DNA from: Tetracentron sinense | Taxonomy: Eukaryota; Streptophyta; Magnoliopsida; Trochodendrales; Trochodendraceae | NCBI GenBank assembly: GCA_015143295.1 | Contig: CM026570.1 | Coordinates: forward strand, 24,931,250 to 24,995,249 | Direction: 5' to 3' | DNA length: 64,000 nucleotides | In this document: piece by piece, positions 12,000 through 24,500 of the stretch | How positions within the stretch are numbered: the first letter of the stretch is position 1 | How the letters are laid out: each line of letters starts with the position of its first letter | Notes under the pieces: generated by a model | What the model was told of the DNA's origin: nothing | The model's input: the letters and a program-made list of their open reading frames with translations, nothing else | Database searches by the model: none | Translations under genes and position numbers: made by a program

Positions 12000-12492
12000 G
12001 GGCATATCTTAGGGGAATGCTAACCCCAATCACCCCCGGAGAAACAGGCAACCCCATCTCCCCTCTTCCTCTCTCTCTGTGGCCCCTATGGCCTATGGAA
12101 GGCAAGAGAGGGATATCCAGTTGTCCGCATTAACACCTCTCTCTCACACACACAAGATCAATCGAGCCTTGGGGTTTGAGAAAGAAAGAAACTTCATCCT
12201 CTCGTTGCTTTTGACTAAGTTCAGAGAAAACACACCACTCTCCACCTCTCTCCTTTGAAACAGCAGAGATTAACCATCTTTGAAAATATCGAAATCCAAA
12301 TGTCAAAAGTGGGACAAAACAGTTAAATGCAGCCTAAAGTTCCCTGCAACTAACTATGTTTTGATGAGAGATTGAAGAGGGTCAAAGCTTTGAAAAATGC
12401 AAACAAGGCAAGGCTTTGGTTCTTATTTCCAAGCAAGACGGTAGAGGGAAAGGAAGAAAAGAGAAGAAAGAGATAGGGTTGGATAATTGTAT

Positions 12493-12740
12493 CACAACAA
12501 GAAATCTTCCATATAGAAACGGAAGATTAGACACGGATCCATTTCCGTGTCTAATATTCCGTATCTAATTTTGATTTCAATATTTATATAATTTTGCTGA
12601 ATAATACATTTATGGGAGACGGAATATTTTCTGTATCTAATACGATTAGACACGGATATTGATTTTAGAGACTGAAATATTTCTGTGTCTATTTTGAATG
12701 ATCATTAGACACGGAAATATTTCCGTGTCTAATACCTTTT
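12493..12740 (+). mobile_element. CACTA-like terminus with subterminal inverted repeats
   Basis: CACAACAAGAAATC resembles the CACTACAAGAAA end of En/Spm elements. It is followed by TAGACACGGA or its complement TCCGTGTCTA in alternating orientation, including a near-perfect palindrome (12711-12735). Subterminal arrays like this bind CACTA transposase in known elements. No opposite terminus or transposase was found. Confidence 0.5.
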
Positions 12741-12774
12741 AAGTGATTTCCTGTTCCCTAACCCGTGAAGATGC

Positions 12775-12985
12775 AAATCTCCCCCCCCCCACCCCCGCCT
12801 TTTCTCCTCTACCGCCCCTGTCTCTCTCTCTATCTCTCGCTCCTTCTCCTTCCAGCTCCGACGACACCCACCGGTCACCGCCACCGCGAAGCTTCGTTCA
12901 CCGCCAACGCCAAGCTCCGATCACCGTCTCCGCCAAGTTCTGATCACCGGCGCCGTCAAGCTCCGACACCCACTGTAAGTACATG
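12775..12985 (+). other. GC-rich, proline-coding block next to the CACTA-like end
   Basis: The GC-rich, C-biased block (C run 12781-12790) contains imperfect repeats of about 22 bp around CGCCAAGCTCCGATCACC (12907-12970) and a good donor-like ACTGTAAGTAC at 12972. It may be the untranslated or first exon of the CACTA-like element. Two overlapping open frames here code only low-complexity Pro/Ser and are not believable proteins. Confidence 0.35.
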
Positions 12986-13292
12986 TTGATGCTTACCTTT
13001 TCAATGGCTTGAGTTTCCTCTTCAAGTATGAATTAGAACCGTAAATATGGGACTCTTGCCCTAATTCATAAACATGCATGTATACTTTGGGGAGTTCCGA
13101 CTCGAGTTCGAGTTTTGGGTGTGGCTGTTGATGCCCACCTTCAGTACGTACTCTAACCTGCTAATCGGGGTTGCGGGCTAACCGTATTAGTGATAAACTA
13201 AAATAAAAAATACATAAACATACATGTATACGATTAGCATAGAGATGGATAGAATCCAATCACAGCCAATTGCAATTGAACTTGTGGCCCTG

Positions 13293-13505
13293 CTAACCTC
13301 TATTAACTATGGTTAAGATCCCCTAACCTTTGGGGTTGAACAATAGAACTTTAGTTTTGAAAAAAATATATTTTAAAAATATTAACCCCAAGGGTTAAAA
13401 TTCTTTAACTAGAGTTTAGTATTTTTCCTAAAAAATAAGCTTATGTTGTTAAACCCCAAGGGTTAGTAAATCTTAAGTACAATTAATATGGGTTTAAGGG
13501 GACAT
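13293..13505. repeat. TTAACCATGGTTA-type MITE remnant, copy 2
   Basis: CTATTAACTATGGTTAAG to CTTAAGTACAATTAATATGG, with CCCCAAGGGTTA repeated inside. Longer than the other copies, possibly two units. Confidence 0.45.
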
Positions 13506-13570
13506 GTGTTGGCCTGTGGGTGTTGATTGAACTCTCCCTAAGTTCAATCACGAGTGGCTGTGATTTGATC

Positions 13571-13598
13571 TCAGGTGGGTGGCCCCCACCTGAGATGT
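13571..13598. repeat. Short GC-rich hairpin
   Basis: CTCAGGTGGG and CCCACCTGAG flank a loop of about 6 bases. It stands next to the TTAACC-type MITE remnant. Confidence 0.6.
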
Positions 13599-14023
13599 TA
13601 AAATATAGTTTACACCGAATTTGAATTAATCATCTACTATTATAACTGAACTCCTTAATTGTGCTTAAGATGCATTAACCCTTAGGATTCAACCACCTAA
13701 TCTTGGTTTCTAGTAGAAAAAAACTTTTATGTTGTTGGCACATTTTTATGTTGTAACCGACTCTTAGGAGTTTGGTTATGTACAGGAGAGGATTAGTCAT
13801 GGGGCAGCTGTCCCATGGAATTTTCAAAAAAATATGTTTGAACTATTTTGGTTAATTATTTAATAAGGCATAGTCATTGGATAAGGGAGCAACTGCTCTC
13901 TAAACTTTTCTACAAATAATTATATTAGAATATTTAATAGAATATAGCCATAGGGAAATTGAACAAGTATTCCCGTGAACAATAAGAAAAAATACCTATA
14001 TGATGTGTACCACGAATGAGTCG

Positions 14024-14118
14024 TTTATACTCTCCACCCGCCCACTAACCGAACAGATACTAACACCTAACCCGGCGTTGCGGCCTAAACATATATCTTG
14101 TACCAAAAAAAAAATGAC
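14024..14118 (+). mobile_element. SINE family 3, 5'-truncated copy
   Basis: Carries the same 3' half as the copy near 60.8 kb and ends in an A run. Flanked by CCACGAATGAGTCG (14010-14023) and CCACGAATTTAGTCG (14119-14133), a target duplication with one small length change. It lacks the B-box half, so it is 5' truncated. Confidence 0.6.
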
Positions 14119-14133
14119 CCACGAATTTAGTCG

Positions 14134-15431
14134 CCAAATTTTTTTGGCGATGTACATTAACCTCTACATATGTTAAGGTGAACCATATAGTTGTAAAGTA
14201 AACTTCTAGTCGATAATACCAGCTTCCATTTTTAGTAAAAATCAACATGAAAACATGGGTTGTTATCATAAATTCTTCTTATTGCTTCACATCTCATTTT
14301 TTTGAAGCCAATATGAGGAAATGCTATAGCTTATTCCATTTTCGAATAAGAGGGCAGATGAAAAGCTATGTAGAAGAAACAGGAGATCCTTACCAATTGC
14401 CAAGCAGAAAAATAACAGTGTACCTGAAAATAATGATCTGATCAGGCTTCCGGATAGAACAGTACTTACATAGAAATCCACCAATAGCTCCTTGCAATAA
14501 TTAACACAACAGTCATCCATTCAGCAATGTGTGATGACTAACTAAACTCATAGAAGTGAAACTAGAGAAAATCAGCCACGAAGAAACGGACTTCGCTTTT
14601 TAGAAAGCGTTCACTCTTGTCATTAAAGTAAATAAGAGAAACTGCAAAACCAACAACTATATATAGACGAGTAAAGAGCATACCTCATTCAATTATTATT
14701 TTTTAAATAATATTAATTAGAGGCGTGCTAACCCTACTCTCAGGCATTCACACATATTAAAGCAAGGACATGTACTGATTTTTGGCTGAAAGCAATTTTT
14801 TGGCTGAAAGCAACGACATGTGTACGTTTTTGGCTGAGAGTAGTAAAAGCTAGCATGGCTCTAATAATTATATAGTCCAGACTCCAGGGTAAAGAGACTT
14901 TCCTCTGCCCTTTTGAAAGGACATTCTCAGCATTTTTTTTTTAAAGCTAAAATGAAGAAACCTTACAGAGATCCGAAACTGCTTGCCCTTTTTTTTCAAT
15001 ATAAATAAATTGAAAGCATTTCAGAAATGGTGTCGTCATTGCCATTTCTATATTTCCAATCTATACAGCTTCTCAAAAACCATAAATCCAGCAAAATAAT
15101 TCAAGTTTTGCTTTTTTTAGCCGTCATTACAAGATTATTCATGACACCTTAACAAACTATAAATTATAAGTACTTACTCTCCCACCCCATTTAAAACCTA
15201 ACAAGTACCAAAATTGTTGTGCCCCAAACCTAATATGAGCCCTTTGGAGATGCACTTGGTAGAAAATATGGAGGACCCACCTGCCACCCCAATAAATAAC
15301 TTTACAGTATTTATCGTTACGTCGGGCATATCCTTCATATTTGTATCGAACTCAGTGTACATCCAGAACTACTGTCATTCCTGGCTTCCAGCAGTCTCCA
15401 TTCATATGCTCGCATGCCTAGCTCTCTCCGT
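14134..15431. other. NLE 3' flank and probable 3' UTR
   Basis: The NLE 3' UTR should occupy the right end. Below 15200 the sequence is AT-rich with no coding signal. A 3' end position could not be fixed. Confidence 0.4.
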
Positions 15432-15515
15432 CTAATTCATCCATAACTTCAATACTCTATCCTTACCACCGGAGGCTACCTTCTCACCATCTGGACTCCA
15501 ATCCACAGCAAAAAC
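15432..15515 (-). CDS. NLE: NLE exon 13 (blade 8 and stop, residues 449-475)
   Basis: [20 protein letters not shown], then VLKLWMN and TAG. The acceptor is TTTGGAAG. The C-terminus matches the family ending LKLWMN/G, so the coding region is complete. The 3' UTR should extend to lower coordinates; no clear AATAAA was found in the next 230 bases. Confidence 0.95.
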   Translation of the reverse strand, partial: VFAVDWSPDGEKVASGGKDRVLKLWMN

Positions 15516-18500
15516 CTTCCAAAATGGAAAAAAAAAGAGAATTAAATAACGTCAAATTTCATGCAAAAAGATAATAGTTAACAAACCAAATTTCTGTGAG
15601 GGATAGTACCTCATCTGCGTGGCCGGGAAGGTCCTGTTTCAACTTGTGTGTGCGGATATCCCATACCTTGATAACAACTCCCCCAATTAAAAGAAATTAT
15701 AAGAGAATATAAAATGTAACAAATTTCATCCTTACACATTAGAGATTACAAAAACATACATATCAGCTCTACTATGATACAGACAACAGTTGGCCATAGA
15801 TATATTTCTTTAGTGAAATAAGTTAAACTAGTCTTGGTTTAACATCAGTGCTCCTGTTTAACTTGCAGGTGCAGATATCCCAAACCAAGATATTGACTTA
15901 ACCAATCAGAAAAACTATTCAAAATACTATATATATATATATTCTAGTGGAACAAGTAAAACTAGTCTTGTGTAAATAGTAGTCAGAACATGATCATATA
16001 AATGTTTAAAGAAGAGTTGTCACCCTATCCCCATATCCATAACAGAAACAGGATTGGCTGGACCAACAGATGTGAAGAAGATTTGGCAAAGGACATAAAT
16101 GCGAAGGAACAACGTGAGCCTACTCAAACAAAGTCTCATAAACAGCGGAGAATCTCACCAGCACGATTATTAAAAAATAATTACTTTCTAAATATGGAAG
16201 CACAAAATAATGATGCATACAACCAACCTTCAGTGTAGAATCCTTGCTTCCACTTAAAAGAAGCCTACTGTCAGCAGACCAGCTGTAGAGCAACAAGAAA
16301 GATACAGTTTAGCTATAAAAAAGAGAAACTAAAAAAGAAACAGTAATAAAAACCAGTTCAGACCTTATCTGGTATACAGGGCCAACATGCCCCCGAAAAG
16401 CTGCAACAAATTTCCCGGTGGTACCATTCCATAACTTGACAGACTTGTCAAACGAGGCACTTGCCACCCATTGCCCGTCGGGTGAAAAGTAGACATGGTT
16501 CACAAGCTGTGAGCAAACATCAACTAGTTTAAGGATCAGTTTTTGAACTTGAAGAGGGAAACTGGTTTTGGTGCACAAGTTGTATTTTAGAGTTTCATAG
16601 ATCTAAATACCAGATATGAGCACAGTTAAGGTGGAAGTAAAGAACCATTAGGATATTTTTTTTTACTACAATAGCTTCTGGATCCATTTTCAGGGTACTT
16701 AAAGCTCATAACTTGAGACCATTATGAGACTTAAATCGGGCTTTCTCATCAACAGTTCAGGCTTCAAGCCTTCAAGACCAATGCATTACAACAAAGGTTA
16801 AGATAGCCACATATTAATATTTCAAGTACATTTACAATTTCAAAATCATCAGGTTTATGCCAATACTTTTTTTTGGTGTTTTTTTAAACAGTAATCAAAC
16901 GAATTGTATAAATAAAAGGAGAAGTACAACAGAGTATGTTGGATATTTTAAAAGAAAATAAACCATGAGTTTTTGTTTTTGAAAACAAAGTGTATGTGTG
17001 TTTTTGAAAGTTGTTTTTCAAAGCAAAAGTTTAGTCCCATATTGGAAAACTACCAATACTTTGACAAGTATATATAAAATAGTGTTGGAAGAAGGCTTGG
17101 GCCTTCAAGGGGCATTCAAATTTGTTACCCATACCCACTATGCTAAATGTCAAACCATTATGCTAAACCACACATGTGCGCGTGCCGTGCCGTGCCGAGC
17201 CGAGTCGAGTCGGTCTGGCGGCCGGGCTGGGTTATAAGATCTAAATGATTATTTTTTAATCCTTTTTTGTTTAAACGTTTTTAATTAAAACCAAAACAGT
17301 TTTAAATTTAAACTATAACTGTTTTTTGACTGTTGGGTTAGTTTCTGTCTGTTGAAAATTTTCAAATCTTTGTGACTTTTCAAAAAGGTGTCTTTACTCT
17401 TTAAATAAGAGTTTTTTTTCCTTTCACAAACTACTTTATTTTTTACTCCATTTCTCTGAGCAAATTCTGTAAGTTCTGTGTTCTGGAATAAACTTAGTAC
17501 AGCAAACTAATTCTATTAAACAGCATCAAAAGCAGTGTCCGTTGTATCCTGGAACTGGTTCGTTGTACCCTTTTGATGACTCTATTGTGAGGGCGAATAC
17601 AGTTTAAAGAAAATATAGCCTACGCCTCGGATTTGCTTGCTGTATTTCTGTGATTTCTGAAACCATTTCTCCAACAATTTTAAACTGTATTCCATGGCAA
17701 CTAGAAATCAAGTACAGCCTCATCCGAATCTTCCAAGGCTTAAGAACTTCGATGGAGAACACTTCAAACGATGGCAACAGAAGATTCACTTCTACCTTAC
17801 TTCACTGAATGTTGTCTCTGTTCTCATTATAGTTTGTCCTACCACTACTGATGATTCCACCATTGAAGATATCCGGAAGAAGCAGAAATGGAAAGTAGAC
17901 AATTATGCATGTCGTGGTCATATCCTCAATTACTTGGCTGACTCTCTGTTCGATGTGTACCAGTATACAAAGACTGCAAAAGAACTTTGGGAGGCGTTGG
18001 AAAAGAAATACAATACTGAGGATGAAGGATATCGATCCTATCTTGTAAGTCAATTTTTAAATTATAAGATGACTGATGGAAAACTCATTCTTGAACAGGT
18101 TCATGAGTTCCAGGTTATCATAAATAACCTCATTGCAGAAGGAACCATCTTCAAGGAATTCTTTCTTGTGAAAGCAATAATTGCAAAACTACCACTTTCA
18201 TGGAAAGAATACCGAAAAACCCTTAAACATACTAAGGAAGAAATGGCTATGGATGATCTCCTCAAGCATCTTCGAATTGAGGAAGAGTCAAGATTGAGGG
18301 ATAAACTGGAAGAACAAACTGAATTGGTCTCCAAGGCGAACCTGGTTGAGAATGAAGAACCTGATAAGAAGAAGCAGAAATTCAAACACTCATTCCAACA
18401 AAAAGACAAGAAAGACAAGAAGAAGAACAGTAAGGACAAGAAACCCAAGAAGGGGGCTTGCTACCATTGTGGGAAGCCCGGACACTTCAAAAGGGATTGT

Positions 18501-21500
18501 CGACATTTCAAGAAAAGTCAAGCATATGTAGTTGAAGAAAAATTTGCTGCAATGTTTTCTGAAGTGAACCTTTTAGGAGATGAAAAGGAATGGTGGTTTA
18601 ACACAGGTGCAACTAGACGTGTGCAAAAACCAATCCATGTTTTCTTCCTATGAAAAGGTAACAGAAGAAAATCAAGTTCTGTACATGGGAAATTCTTCTA
18701 CGGCAAAGATTGAAGGACATGGGGAGGTGGAAATGAACTTCACCTCCAGAAAGACAATTACTCTTAATAATGTCTTACATGTACCCGAAGTCAGGAAGAA
18801 TCTTGTATCAATAAGCCTGTTAGTAAAGCATGACTTTAAGTTAGTGTTTGAGTCTGATAAATGTATTTTGTCTAGGAAAAGGAAATTTGTTGGTAAAGGC
18901 TATGCTTTGGGAGGATTGTTCAAAGCTAGTATTGGCTATGATGAAATGAATGAAATTTTTTATTCTGCTTATATGGTTGATTCTTTTAATTTATGGCATG
19001 CTAGATTAGGACACATAAATTTTAGATATATGAAATCTATGTCAAAATTAAACTTGATTCCTTCACTTGAAAACTCAAATGTTAATAAATATGAAATCTG
19101 CACTAAGACTAAATTAACTAAAAAGTCATTTAAAAATGTAGTAAGAAAGTCTAATGTTTTAGAATTAATAAATTCTGATTTATGTGATTTCTCTAAAATT
19201 ACTACAAGAGAAGGAAAAAGATATTTTATAACATTTATTTATGATTTTTCTAGATTCACTCAAGTATATTTAATACAAAATAAAAGTGAAGTTTTAGATA
19301 AGTTTAAAACTTATAAAGCATATGTAGAAAATCAATTAGATATTAAATTAAAAGGATTAAGATCCGATAGGGGAGGAGAATATATTTCTAATGAATTTAA
19401 TACTTTTTGTGAAAGTCAAGGTATTAGACATGAATTTACAGCCCCTTATACTCCTCAACAAAATGATATTGCAGAAAGAAAAAATAGAACTCTAGTTGAA
19501 ATGATAAATGTTATGTTATGCAATTCAAATTTTGGTTTAGACTTATGGGGTGAAGCAATTTTAACTGTTGTCCATCTACTAAACAGAATTCCAAATAAGG
19601 ATTTGGATAAAACCCCATTTGAAATGATGATGGGAAGAGCACCTAGTTTACACTATTTTAAAGTGTGGGGGTGTAGGGTATTAGTAAGATTGCCAAATCT
19701 TAAAAGACCAAAGCTTGGTCTAAGGGCCATTGAATGTGTATTCATTGGATATTGACAGAATAGCATAACATATAGATTTATTGAAAATAATCAAGTAATA
19801 AATAAATATTCTATCATTGAATCTAGAGATGTTTTTTATGAAACTTCATTTATAACAAAACTCAGTCAAGAAAATTCTAATCATAGTATAAATAGAAATG
19901 TAACAAAAATTTCAAAAATTCCAATTATGGAAAATACTCAAAATGAAGAAATTGAAGAACTGGCACAAGATCAAGAACAAAATCTTAATCTAATACCAAA
20001 ACTTAGAAGAAGTAAAAGGGCTAGAAAAGAAACTAATTTAGTAAATGATTATTTTCTATACTTAGTAGAAGGGGATCGAAATGATTTTGTTCATGAATTT
20101 TTATATTGTCTAAACATAGATAGTGATCCATTAAGATTTCAAGAAGCTATTAATTCAAGAGATGTCGATTTTTGGAAGGAAGCTATAAATGATGAAATTG
20201 GCTCATTAATGGCAAATCAAACTTGGAAACTTGTAACTTTACTTAAAGGATAAAAACCATAGGTAATAAATGGATATTCAAGAGAAAAATAAGAGCTAAC
20301 GGTTCTATTGAAAAATTTAAAGCAAGATTAGTTGCTAAAGGATATAGACAAAATGAATGAATAGATTTCTTTGATACTTTTATACCTGTAGCACATCTTA
20401 CTACAATAAGATGTTTAATTGCTTTAGCTTCAATTCACAAATTAATAATTCATCAAATGGATGTAAAAACAGCTTTTCTAAATAGAAATTTAGAAGAAGA
20501 GATACATATGGATCAACCTGAAGGATTTGTTTTACCAAGAAATGAAAACAAAGTATGTAAATGAACTAAATTTTTGTATGGTTTACAACAAGCTCCTAAA
20601 CAATGGCACACTAGATTTGATGAAGTTATTTTAAACTTTGGATTTAAAGTAAATGAATCTAATAAATGTGTTTATAGTAAATTCCATAATAACAACGGAA
20701 TTATAATATGCTTATATGTAGATGATTTGTTATTATTTGGAACTAATATTAATGTGATAGAAGAGACCAAAATTTTCTTGAAATCTGTCTTTGATATGAA
20801 AGATATGGGATTAGCAGATCTTATCTTAGGAATTAAGATAATAAGAACTGAAAATGAAATAATAATGTCTCAATGACATTATTTTGAAAAGATTCTTAAA
20901 AAGTATAACTATTTTGATATGGATTTAGCATCTACACCTTATAATACAAATGTAAAGCTAATTAAAAATGAAGGAAGATGTATCTCTCAACTTAAATATG
21001 CAAGTCAAATAGGAAGTCTTATGTGTGCAATGCATTGTACTAGACCTGATATAGCATATGCTGTTGGAATTCTAATGATTTTAAATCCACAAGTGGGTGG
21101 ATATTCACTATGGGTGGAGCCGCGATCTCATGGGGATCAAATAAGCAAACTTGCTTAACTCATTTCACAATGGAATCTGAATTTGTTACACTAGCAGCTT
21201 GCAGCAAGGAGGCAGAGTGGTTAAGGAATTTAATGTTAGAAATTCCATTAATGGTAAAACCATTATCACCGGTTTCTATACACTGTGATAGTGAAGCCAC
21301 ACAATCAAAGGCTTATTGTAAAACATATAATAGAAAATCTAGACACATTGGTCTAAGAAATAGCTATGTAAGAGAATTACTCAAAAATGGAGTAATCTCT
21401 GTTTTAAGTATCAGGTCTTTACAAAACCTAGCGGATCCATTTACTAAAGGCCTGGGTCGAAATGGTGTATACAAGACATCGAGAGAAATGGGTTTGAAAT

Positions 21501-24500
21501 CCATTAACCCATAGGAATCACTTATAGCAGAAACTCAACCTAATATTTATTAGGTTCAATGGGAAAAACAAGCTATAAATATGTGATTGAAAGTGTATTA
21601 ACATATACTTTAGAACTGTAATAACAAAAGAGAAATTGAGCAATGACTCTTAATAGGTCTATAACTAAGTGTTGAAGTATACCATTTACAGTTACACTTT
21701 TAATAGATCTACCTATGTAGGTGTGGAAGTTTGACCGCTTCTAAAGTGAGAAACAACTTTCTCATTAAACACTCACAGAAAACAGGATTATAGCACAAGA
21801 CCATAAAAGTATTAACGTAAATGAACACTAGAACTTTTGAGAAAAAGTATGTGTATACAAAGTCTGGTTCACCATTAATTGTAAGCAGTTCAAGACTAAG
21901 GTCACTGAAAACACTGGTGGATTTTGACTCTATAAACTTAGGTGATGGTTAAAGTCCGGAAGACACCATTCACTGAAATATGACTTCTCCTAGTTTGCTC
22001 AGAAATTTCTTTATTTTTATTTTATTTAAAATAGTGGAGGATTGTTGGATATTTTAAAAGAAAATAAACCATGAGTTTTTGTTTTTGAAAACAAAGTGTA
22101 TGTGTGTTTTTGAAAGTTGTTTTTCAAAGCAAAAGTTTAGTCCCATATTGGAAAACTACCAATACTTTGACAAATATATATAAGATAGTATTGGAAGAAG
22201 GCTTGGGCCTTCAAGGGGCATTCAAATTTGTTACCCATACCCACTATGCTAAATGTCAAACCATTATGCTAAACCACACACGCGCGCGCGTGCCGTAACG
22301 TGCCAAGCCGAGCCGAGTCGGTCGGCCGGGCCGGACTGGGTTGGGGTTGGGTTATAAGATCTAAATGATTATTTTTTAATCCTTTTTTGTTTAAACGTTT
22401 TTAATTAAAACCAAAACAGTTTTAAATTTAAACTATAACTATTTTTTGACTGTTGAGTTAGTTTCTGTCTGTTAAACAGTTTATGACTGTTGGAATTTTT
22501 CAAATCTTTGTGACTTTTCGAAAATGTGTCTTTACTCTTTAAATAAGAATCTTTTTTCCTTTCACATACTACTTTGTTTTTTACTCCCTTTCTCTGAGCA
22601 AATTCTGTAAGTTCTGTGTTCTGGAACAGACTTAGTACAACAAACTAATTCTGTTAAACAGCATCCAAAGCAGTGTCCGTTGTATCCTAGAACTGATTCG
22701 TTGTACCCTTTTGCTGACTCTGTTGTGGGGGCGAATACAGTTTAAAGAAAGTCTGGCCTACGCCTCGGATTTGCTTGCTGTATTCCTGTGATTTCTGAAA
22801 CCATTTCTCCAACAGAGTACGGGCTAGGCTTATAACCCCAGGAACACTAAAGAGGTCAGGGATCGGATCCATCACCTTCTGGTACATGGATGAGTTACTT
22901 GAAATCCAACGGAGAGGTCAGAGTGAACTCTTCAGAGAGTCTTAAGTTTAATTTTTTTAAATAACCAAAGGATGTCCATCTTTGGCAATTTTGGCTGTCA
23001 AAGCACGCTTGCAAGCACCACGGAAATACAAACACTACTTACCAATTGGTCTTTATGAACAAGGATGTCAACCTTTTCTTGGATAAAATGTGATTCATAT
23101 TTGCACTATTTTGCAGCAACCATTTCAACTTCAGCTGTGTCGGCTTCCTTTAACTTCTCAACTCCCTTTCTCTCAAACAACCCCCCAAAAGCAAGAAACC
23201 TAGGAGGAAATTGAACGACTTGCATCTACCTAGGACTTTCTGCCCAATAGGCAACAAATGAATTCCCATGAATTCACCCAGCTCACTTCTTCACCAAGAC
23301 CACTCACACGACTGTCTTAAAATCATTTTCTAGAGTGGTATCTACATCAAACGGCAAGAAAAGGCATCAGAAGAACAACAACAAGGGTATCAATCTAGTA
23401 TCCACAATACTGAGCATGAGGTCAGAGATTTGTTCAAACTTCAATCTTCTGTAAGAACTCTTATATTGAGTACATTTGGTGGGCTATACACATTGTTGAA
23501 TTTATTTGACCTGAACTTGTTAGGAATTTCACGAATATGATGTTTTACTTATATCATCTGGTCCATGAGACACCTCTGTAATCCTATATCAAATATAGCC
23601 TGCACCTGTGCAGCTATTATATAGAAACAGTGCACAATCAGGAATTATGTAAGGTTGGCAATTGCTATAATCAAATACACCACTATGGACCATTATGTAG
23701 TCATTCTACAAGAGAGAATCACACATTCACTCTCCTCGTGGAAGTCTTTGAAAGCACCATGATCCTATGTTAACTGACCCTTTAACCCCCCAGGGTACCT
23801 GTGTCAAAATGACACATGGACATGGGTATTGTATCCATGCTAAGAATGGCTATGCCGTACCCAATGTTCTCAAAGTCAATGGGCTAGATTTGAAGTTAAC
23901 TGCAAATCCAATCATAAATCGCTTGGAGGAGACAAATTATCTGAATAAATTCTTCTTAAACTCTCCATAATCCATCATAAAGTTAGTTAATTTATGTGCA
24001 GACAAGGCACTAATTTCAGAACAATTATCATCAAAGGCACCAGGGGTTGGTGAAGTTGCCTAGCATCCCGGTTTTGCTCCCTGTGGTTGTGTGTTCAACT
24101 CCCACTCCTCGACTAACCCTGGTGTCTGTAGGGAAAATTTCGAGTGGGCTAGTGCGGACACCCGAAGGGACTAGTCCTTGCCTCAAAGGGTTTGGACACC
24201 CTCTGTTGCCAAAACAAAACAAAAAAAGTAACTACTCCAGCATATCTAATACTTAAAGAAAACCTAAAGTGCTCAAACTCAAATTCCAGATGTGCAAATT
24301 GATTATTCCAGAACTGGTGAAAGTTTCAGTTTCGAGGCCTGAGGGTCATCAAGAGATGGCACCACCCTGCGTTGTCTTATGATCAATTGTCCTGTGATAT
24401 GTGGATCATCAAGCCACTTACTTAATTGAACAGCTTCTCGATGAAGAAAAAACCAAAAAACAAAAAAAAGGAAAAACAAAACTTAAACAAGTTTCCAGCC

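Larger units (their letters stand above)
16932..22819 (+). mobile_element. Copia LTR retrotransposon with 5-bp target duplications (NLE intron 9)
   Basis: The element spans 16937-22814, with GAGTA duplicated at 16932-16936 and 22815-22819. LTRs are 16937-17676 and 22043-22814, both TG...CA. Coding parts in Copia order: gag with a CCHC knuckle ([14 protein letters not shown]), protease region, GAG-pre-integrase (HARLGH), integrase core, reverse transcriptase (YVDDLLLFG) and RNase H. It is sense to the window and antisense to NLE. By eye the LTRs differ at roughly 30-35 sites plus some length changes (4-5%), suggesting insertion a few million years ago at usual plant rates. It is broken, with roughly half a dozen breaks in its coding parts, and is best treated as a fossil. 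Confidence 0.93.

Noticed and set aside
16998-17237. 79-residue open frame, with a near-twin at 22104-22298
   Set aside because: Both lie inside the Copia LTRs; the similarity comes from the LTR pair.
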